From Bacteroidales bacterium UBA3856 (GTDB taxonomy: Bacteria > Bacteroidota > Bacteroidia > Bacteroidales > UBA932), in assembly GCA_002392525.1 (NCBI GenBank), contig DGHE01000108.1, forward strand, positions 3,315 to 11,877: a stretch of 8,563 nucleotides of DNA, given 5' to 3'. Below the pieces are notes generated by a model. It saw only the letters and a list, made by a program, of their open reading frames with translations, made no database searches and was not told the DNA's origin. The position numbers were made by a program, and so were the translations under genes. Positions 5,116-8,563 of the stretch are shown piece by piece (position 1 is the stretch's first letter; every line of letters begins with the position of its first letter).

Positions 5116-7578
5116 ATGAAAAAGACTGTTATCCTTTTGACCGCAATCCTTCTGGGCATGCACGCATGGGCAGGCCCCCTCAAAGACTGGACGCTCCAGC
5201 GCCAGGGAGACAACACTGTGTACAAAGCTCAGGTGCCCTGCACCGTGGCCGGCGTGCTCAATGAAGCCGGTTACTTTGGTCCCGATGTCCTGGACGAAGA
5301 CCGCTACAAGGCCATCGACAAGAGCATCTTCGACAGCCCCTGGGTATTTACCACCCAGTTCAAGGCCAGCCCGGCCCTTCGTCACGTACTCCGCTTCGAA
5401 GGTCTCAACTACTACGCCGACATTGAGCTCAACGGAAAGATCATCGCCAAGGCCGATGAAACCTTCGGCCCCTACGCCGTCCGGGAATTCGACGTCACCG
5501 GTGCCGTCAAGGCCCGCAACACCCTCAAGGTCACCCTCCGCCGTGCGCAGAAGGGAGACCTCAACGCCGGCTACGTGGACTGGAACCCCCGTCCCGTGGA
5601 CGAGAGCATGGGCATCATCCGTCCCGTCACCCTCATCTCCACCCCGGACATTGAGGTGAAGGACGTCTTCGTGAAGCCCATCGTAAACCCGGCCGATTTC
5701 TCCAAGGCATCCTTTGAGGCCCAGGTCACCCTGGTGAACCTGAGCAAAAAGGCTGTCAAGGGCACCGTGGAAGGCACTTATGAAGGAGGTAAATTCAGCG
5801 TCCCCGCCAGCCTCGCCGCCGGTGAAACGAAGGTGGTCACCGTCACCGAAAATGTGGAGAATCCCCGCATCTGGTGGACGGCAGAGCTGGGCAGCCCGGA
5901 ACTCTACCATCTGAGCGTAGCCTTCTCAAAGGGCAAAAAGGTTTCCCACATGAGCGAGGTCATCTTCGGCCTTCGCAGCATCGAGAGCGAAATCACCCCC
6001 TACGGTCACCGCCAGTTCATCCTCAATGGAAAGAAGGTGCTCGTCAAGAGCGCCGGCTGGACCGACGACATCTTCATGCAGGACACCCCGGAGAGCCTGG
6101 AAGCCCAGGTAAAGATGGTGGCCGATATGGGCCTCAACAGCATCCGCTTTGAAAACATCTGGGGCAAGGACCACACTATCTACGACCTCTGCGACCGCTA
6201 CGGCATCATGGCCCTCGTGGGCTTCAGCTGCCAGTGGGAGTGGGAGAACTACTGCGGCCTTCCCGAGTACAAGCGCTTTGGCTGCATCAACGATCCCAAG
6301 TCCGAGGCCCTCGCCGTCCGCTATTTCCAGGACCAGGTAGTGTGGCTCCGCAACCATCCCAGCGTCATCGGCTGGCTCACCGGCAGCGACCGCATCCCCA
6401 ACCCCACGCTGGAAAAGCAGTATCTGGAACTCTACTACAAACTGGATTATCGTCCCTACGTGTGCTCCGCCAAGGGCATGTCTTCCCTGGCCGGTCCTTC
6501 CGGCATGAAGATGGAAGGCCCCTACGAGTATGTAGGCCCGGACTACTGGTGGCTGGACAACCGGTACGGCGGCAACTACGGTTTCAATACCGAGACCGGC
6601 CCCGGCCTGCAGGTTCCCCAGGTGGAATCCGTCGCCCGCATGGTGGGTGCGAAGGACCTCTGGCCCATCGGCCCGGGCTGGGCTTTCCACTGCACTGCCT
6701 CCGACTCCCACATGAACAACACCCATTTCCTGGAAAAGGCCATGAAGAAGTCCTACGGCAAGGCCGAGTCCCTGGAAGATTTCATGCGCAAGGCCCACGC
6801 CATGGACTATGATGCCACCCGCGCCATGTACGAGGCCTTCCGTGCCAACGTGCCCGAGGCCACCGGCATCGTGCAGTGGATGCTCAACAGCGCCTGGCCG
6901 TCCCTGTACTGGCAGCTCTATGACTGGTACGGCATTCCTACCGCCGGCTACTACGGCGTGAAGAAAGCCAACGCTCCCGTCCAGGCTGTGTACAACTATG
7001 CCGACCACTGCGTCTATGTAGTCAACGACGGAGTCCCCGCCAATAGTTATAAGGTAACCGTCCGCGTGTACGACGCCGCCAGCAAACTGGTGCGTAACGA
7101 AGAACATATTGTGAATTCCCAGCCCCGCGACACCCGCAAGGTGGTGAGCGGCATCGAAGGTCCCTGCTTTGTTGACATCAAGGTGGAGTGCGGCGGCTAC
7201 AGTACCTCCAATTTCTACTGTGTCCCCCAGCACCTCAACCGCTACAAGTGGGACAAGTCCGACTGGTGGGGCATTCCCATGGAAAAGAGCGCCGACATGC
7301 AGTTCGTGAGCAGTCTCCCCGCCGCCCGGGTAACGATGAAAGTCGTTGAGGCCGATGGCGGTTACGACGTCACGCTCACCAACGGCAGTGCCGTCATCGC
7401 CTATCAGAACATCCTCAAGGCCAAGGACGACAAGGGTAGTCTCATCCCCGGAACCTTCTGGAGTGACAATTTCTTCACGGTGCTCCCCGGCGAAAGCTGC
7501 ACCGTGCACTGCACCCTCCCCGAAGGCTGCAAAAAAGCCCATGTGGAATTGGCTGGTTGGAACGCAAAAACTGAATAA
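5116..7578 (+). CDS. Exported glycoside hydrolase family 2 enzyme, exo-beta-D-glucosaminidase type
   Basis: This 820-residue protein starts with a Sec signal peptide (KKTVILLTAILLGMHAWA, likely cut after Ala19, no lipobox Cys), so it should act in the periplasm or beyond. Order: GH2 sugar-binding sandwich (about 30-185), Ig-like domain (about 185-290), TIM barrel (about 295-610), C-terminal beta domains to the end. The barrel matches the exo-chitosanase (CsxA) branch of GH2: GWLTGSDRIPNP with Asp425 as expected acid/base, GPSGMKMEGPYEYVGPDYW, FNTETGPG with Glu493 as expected nucleophile, and GIVQWMLNSAWPSLYW (585-600). The Asp-to-Glu spacing of 68 is close to the 72 between D469 and E541 of CsxA. 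In that branch the acid/base is Asp after Ser rather than the Asn-Glu pair of beta-galactosidases. Removal of non-reducing-end glucosamine is the best prediction; a related beta-mannosidase activity is possible. It sits 2 bases before the phosphatase gene. Confidence 0.85.
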   Translation: MKKTVILLTAILLGMHAWAGPLKDWTLQRQGDNTVYKAQVPCTVAGVLNEAGYFGPDVLDEDRYKAIDKSIFDSPWVFTTQFKASPALRHVLRFEGLNYYADIELNGKIIAKADETFGPYAVREFDVTGAVKARNTLKVTLRRAQKGDLNAGYVDWNPRPVDESMGIIRPVTLISTPDIEVKDVFVKPIVNPADFSKASFEAQVTLVNLSKKAVKGTVEGTYEGGKFSVPASLAAGETKVVTVTENVENPRIWWTAELGSPELYHLSVAFSKGKKVSHMSEVIFGLRSIESEITPYGHRQFILNGKKVLVKSAGWTDDIFMQDTPESLEAQVKMVADMGLNSIRFENIWGKDHTIYDLCDRYGIMALVGFSCQWEWENYCGLPEYKRFGCINDPKSEALAVRYFQDQVVWLRNHPSVIGWLTGSDRIPNPTLEKQYLELYYKLDYRPYVCSAKGMSSLAGPSGMKMEGPYEYVGPDYWWLDNRYGGNYGFNTETGPGLQVPQVESVARMVGAKDLWPIGPGWAFHCTASDSHMNNTHFLEKAMKKSYGKAESLEDFMRKAHAMDYDATRAMYEAFRANVPEATGIVQWMLNSAWPSLYWQLYDWYGIPTAGYYGVKKANAPVQAVYNYADHCVYVVNDGVPANSYKVTVRVYDAASKLVRNEEHIVNSQPRDTRKVVSGIEGPCFVDIKVECGGYSTSNFYCVPQHLNRYKWDKSDWWGIPMEKSADMQFVSSLPAARVTMKVVEADGGYDVTLTNGSAVIAYQNILKAKDDKGSLIPGTFWSDNFFTVLPGESCTVHCTLPEGCKKAHVELAGWNAKTE

Positions 7579-7580
7579 CA

Positions 7581-8563
7581 ATGAAACGAATTTTTACCGT
7601 TATCCTGGCGCTGAGCGCCCTGCAGGCCTTTGCCCAGACTCCCGAAGAGCTGGACCGCGACCGCTCCAAGTATGCCACCTACTCCTTCTCCAAGGACGAC
7701 AAATACAAGGTGGAAGCCCCCTATGAGACTGTGAGCGTGAAGCAGCCCAAGGGAAAGAAGATCAAGAACGTCATCTTCATGATCGGCGACGGTACCGGCC
7801 TTAGCCAGTGGAGCGTGGGCTGGGTAGCCAATGGCGGCGCCCTCAACATTGACAACATGCCTGTGGCCGGCTATTCCCGCACCTATGCCACCGACAAGCT
7901 CATCACCGACTCCTGCGCCGGCGGTACCGCCCTGGCGAACGGCAAGAAGACCAAGTACGGCTACATCGGCCTCAATGCACAGGGTGAGCCCGTGGAGTCC
8001 AACCTCCAATGGGGCAAGCGCGTGAAAGGCATGAAGACGGGCGTTACCGTCACCTGCCGCATCAACGACGCCACGCCGGCCGATTTCTGCATCCACGGCT
8101 CGTCCCGCAAGGATGAGGAAGGCCTGGCCGCCCAGTACATCGATGCCGATGTGGACTTCATCTCCGGCGGCGGCACCCACTTCTGGAACCAGCGCAGCGA
8201 CGGCCGCAACCTCATTGAAGAGATGAAGGCCAAGGGATACACCTATGTGGACAAGCTGGAAGACATTGCAGGCGCCCCCGGTGACAAATTCCTGGGCCTG
8301 TACGACGAATACGACCTCAAACCCAGCCTGGACCGCGGCCCCATCCTCATGGAAAGCACCATGAAAGCCATTCAGATGCTGGACAACAAGAAAGGCTTCT
8401 TCCTCATGGTGGAAGGCTCCCAGATTGACGACTGGTGCCACCGCAACAAGGTGGGTTACATGTGCGAGGAACTCTTTGACTTTGATAAAGTGATCGGCGC
8501 CGTCCTCGAGTGGGCCGAGAAAGATGGAGAAACCCTGGTGGTGGTTACCGCAGACCACAACAC
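7581..8563 (+). CDS. PhoA-type alkaline phosphatase, exported (3' end outside window)
   Basis: The frame opens at ATG 7581, 2 bases after the GH2 stop, and is still open at the window edge after 327 codons. A Sec signal peptide (KRIFTVILALSALQAFA, cut near residue 18) places it in the periplasm. Alkaline phosphatase motifs, with E. coli PhoA equivalents: NVIFMIGDG with metal ligand Asp70 (D51), TDSCAGGTA with nucleophile Ser111 (S102), INDATPADF with Asp163 and Thr165 (D153, T155), Arg176 (R166), VEGSQIDDWCH with Glu278, Asp283 and His287 (E322, D327, H331), and TADHN with Asp325-His326 (D369-H370) at the window edge. Several spacings match PhoA exactly (163 to 176, 278 to 283 to 287, 278 to 325). 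The last metal ligand (H412 equivalent) lies beyond the window. It hydrolyses phosphomonoesters; its operon position suggests it strips phosphate from a phosphorylated sugar substrate, which is inference. Confidence 0.92.
   Translation, partial: MKRIFTVILALSALQAFAQTPEELDRDRSKYATYSFSKDDKYKVEAPYETVSVKQPKGKKIKNVIFMIGDGTGLSQWSVGWVANGGALNIDNMPVAGYSRTYATDKLITDSCAGGTALANGKKTKYGYIGLNAQGEPVESNLQWGKRVKGMKTGVTVTCRINDATPADFCIHGSSRKDEEGLAAQYIDADVDFISGGGTHFWNQRSDGRNLIEEMKAKGYTYVDKLEDIAGAPGDKFLGLYDEYDLKPSLDRGPILMESTMKAIQMLDNKKGFFLMVEGSQIDDWCHRNKVGYMCEELFDFDKVIGAVLEWAEKDGETLVVVTADHN

Noticed and set aside
5926..7581. 551-codon minus-strand open frame opposite the GH2 gene, and a 384-codon one at 7404-8558
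   Set aside because: Both mirror well-supported + strand enzymes and show low-complexity His/Gly/Val-rich translations; they are codon-bias shadows.

Overview
The window looks like a chromosomal segment of a gut-type Bacteroidota (Bacteroidales) with an unusually GC-rich genome; an Alistipes- or Cryptobacteroides-like lineage is possible, but the genus cannot be fixed from sequence alone. Three things point there: the protein families (an OmpA/TPR envelope protein, a LytTR regulator, a short sodium:solute symporter, a XylR-type regulator), the absence of convincing Shine-Dalgarno sites, and one exact match to the Bacteroidota -7 promoter element (TAnnTTTG). All seven genes lie on the + strand and fill nearly the whole window. 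The only gap above 10 bases is the 65 bases before the ROK gene, and no stretch over 300 bases lacks a gene. I see no tRNA, rRNA, CRISPR array or mobile element.

Region 1 (1-937) is the 3' part of an envelope protein with an OmpA-like domain end and TPR repeats, probably a housekeeping gene. Region 2 (943-4216) is a tight three-gene unit: a membrane-anchored LytTR transcription regulator, a sodium:solute symporter-family transporter (8-base overlap with the regulator), and a XylR-like regulator that joins a sugar-sensing periplasmic-binding-protein fold to an AraC DNA-binding domain (3-base gap). Region 3 (4217-4281) is a short control region with a 21-base-spaced direct repeat and a -7 box. 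Region 4 (4282-8563) is a second tight unit: a ROK-type sugar kinase, an exported GH2 enzyme of the exo-beta-glucosaminidase type (9-base gap), and an exported PhoA-type alkaline phosphatase that runs off the end (2-base gap).

Taken together, regions 2-4 resemble a small carbohydrate-use locus without a SusC/SusD pair in view. The working model is inference: periplasmic GH2 and phosphatase release a free (amino)sugar, the symporter-family protein carries it inward, the ROK kinase phosphorylates it, and the XylR-like protein senses it and drives the ROK-GH2-phosphatase operon through the repeat at 4196-4228. The most unusual points are the symporter, which lacks the usual first helix and has Pro-Ala where the sodium-site serines are expected, and the pairing of a glucosaminidase-type hydrolase with an alkaline phosphatase in one operon.
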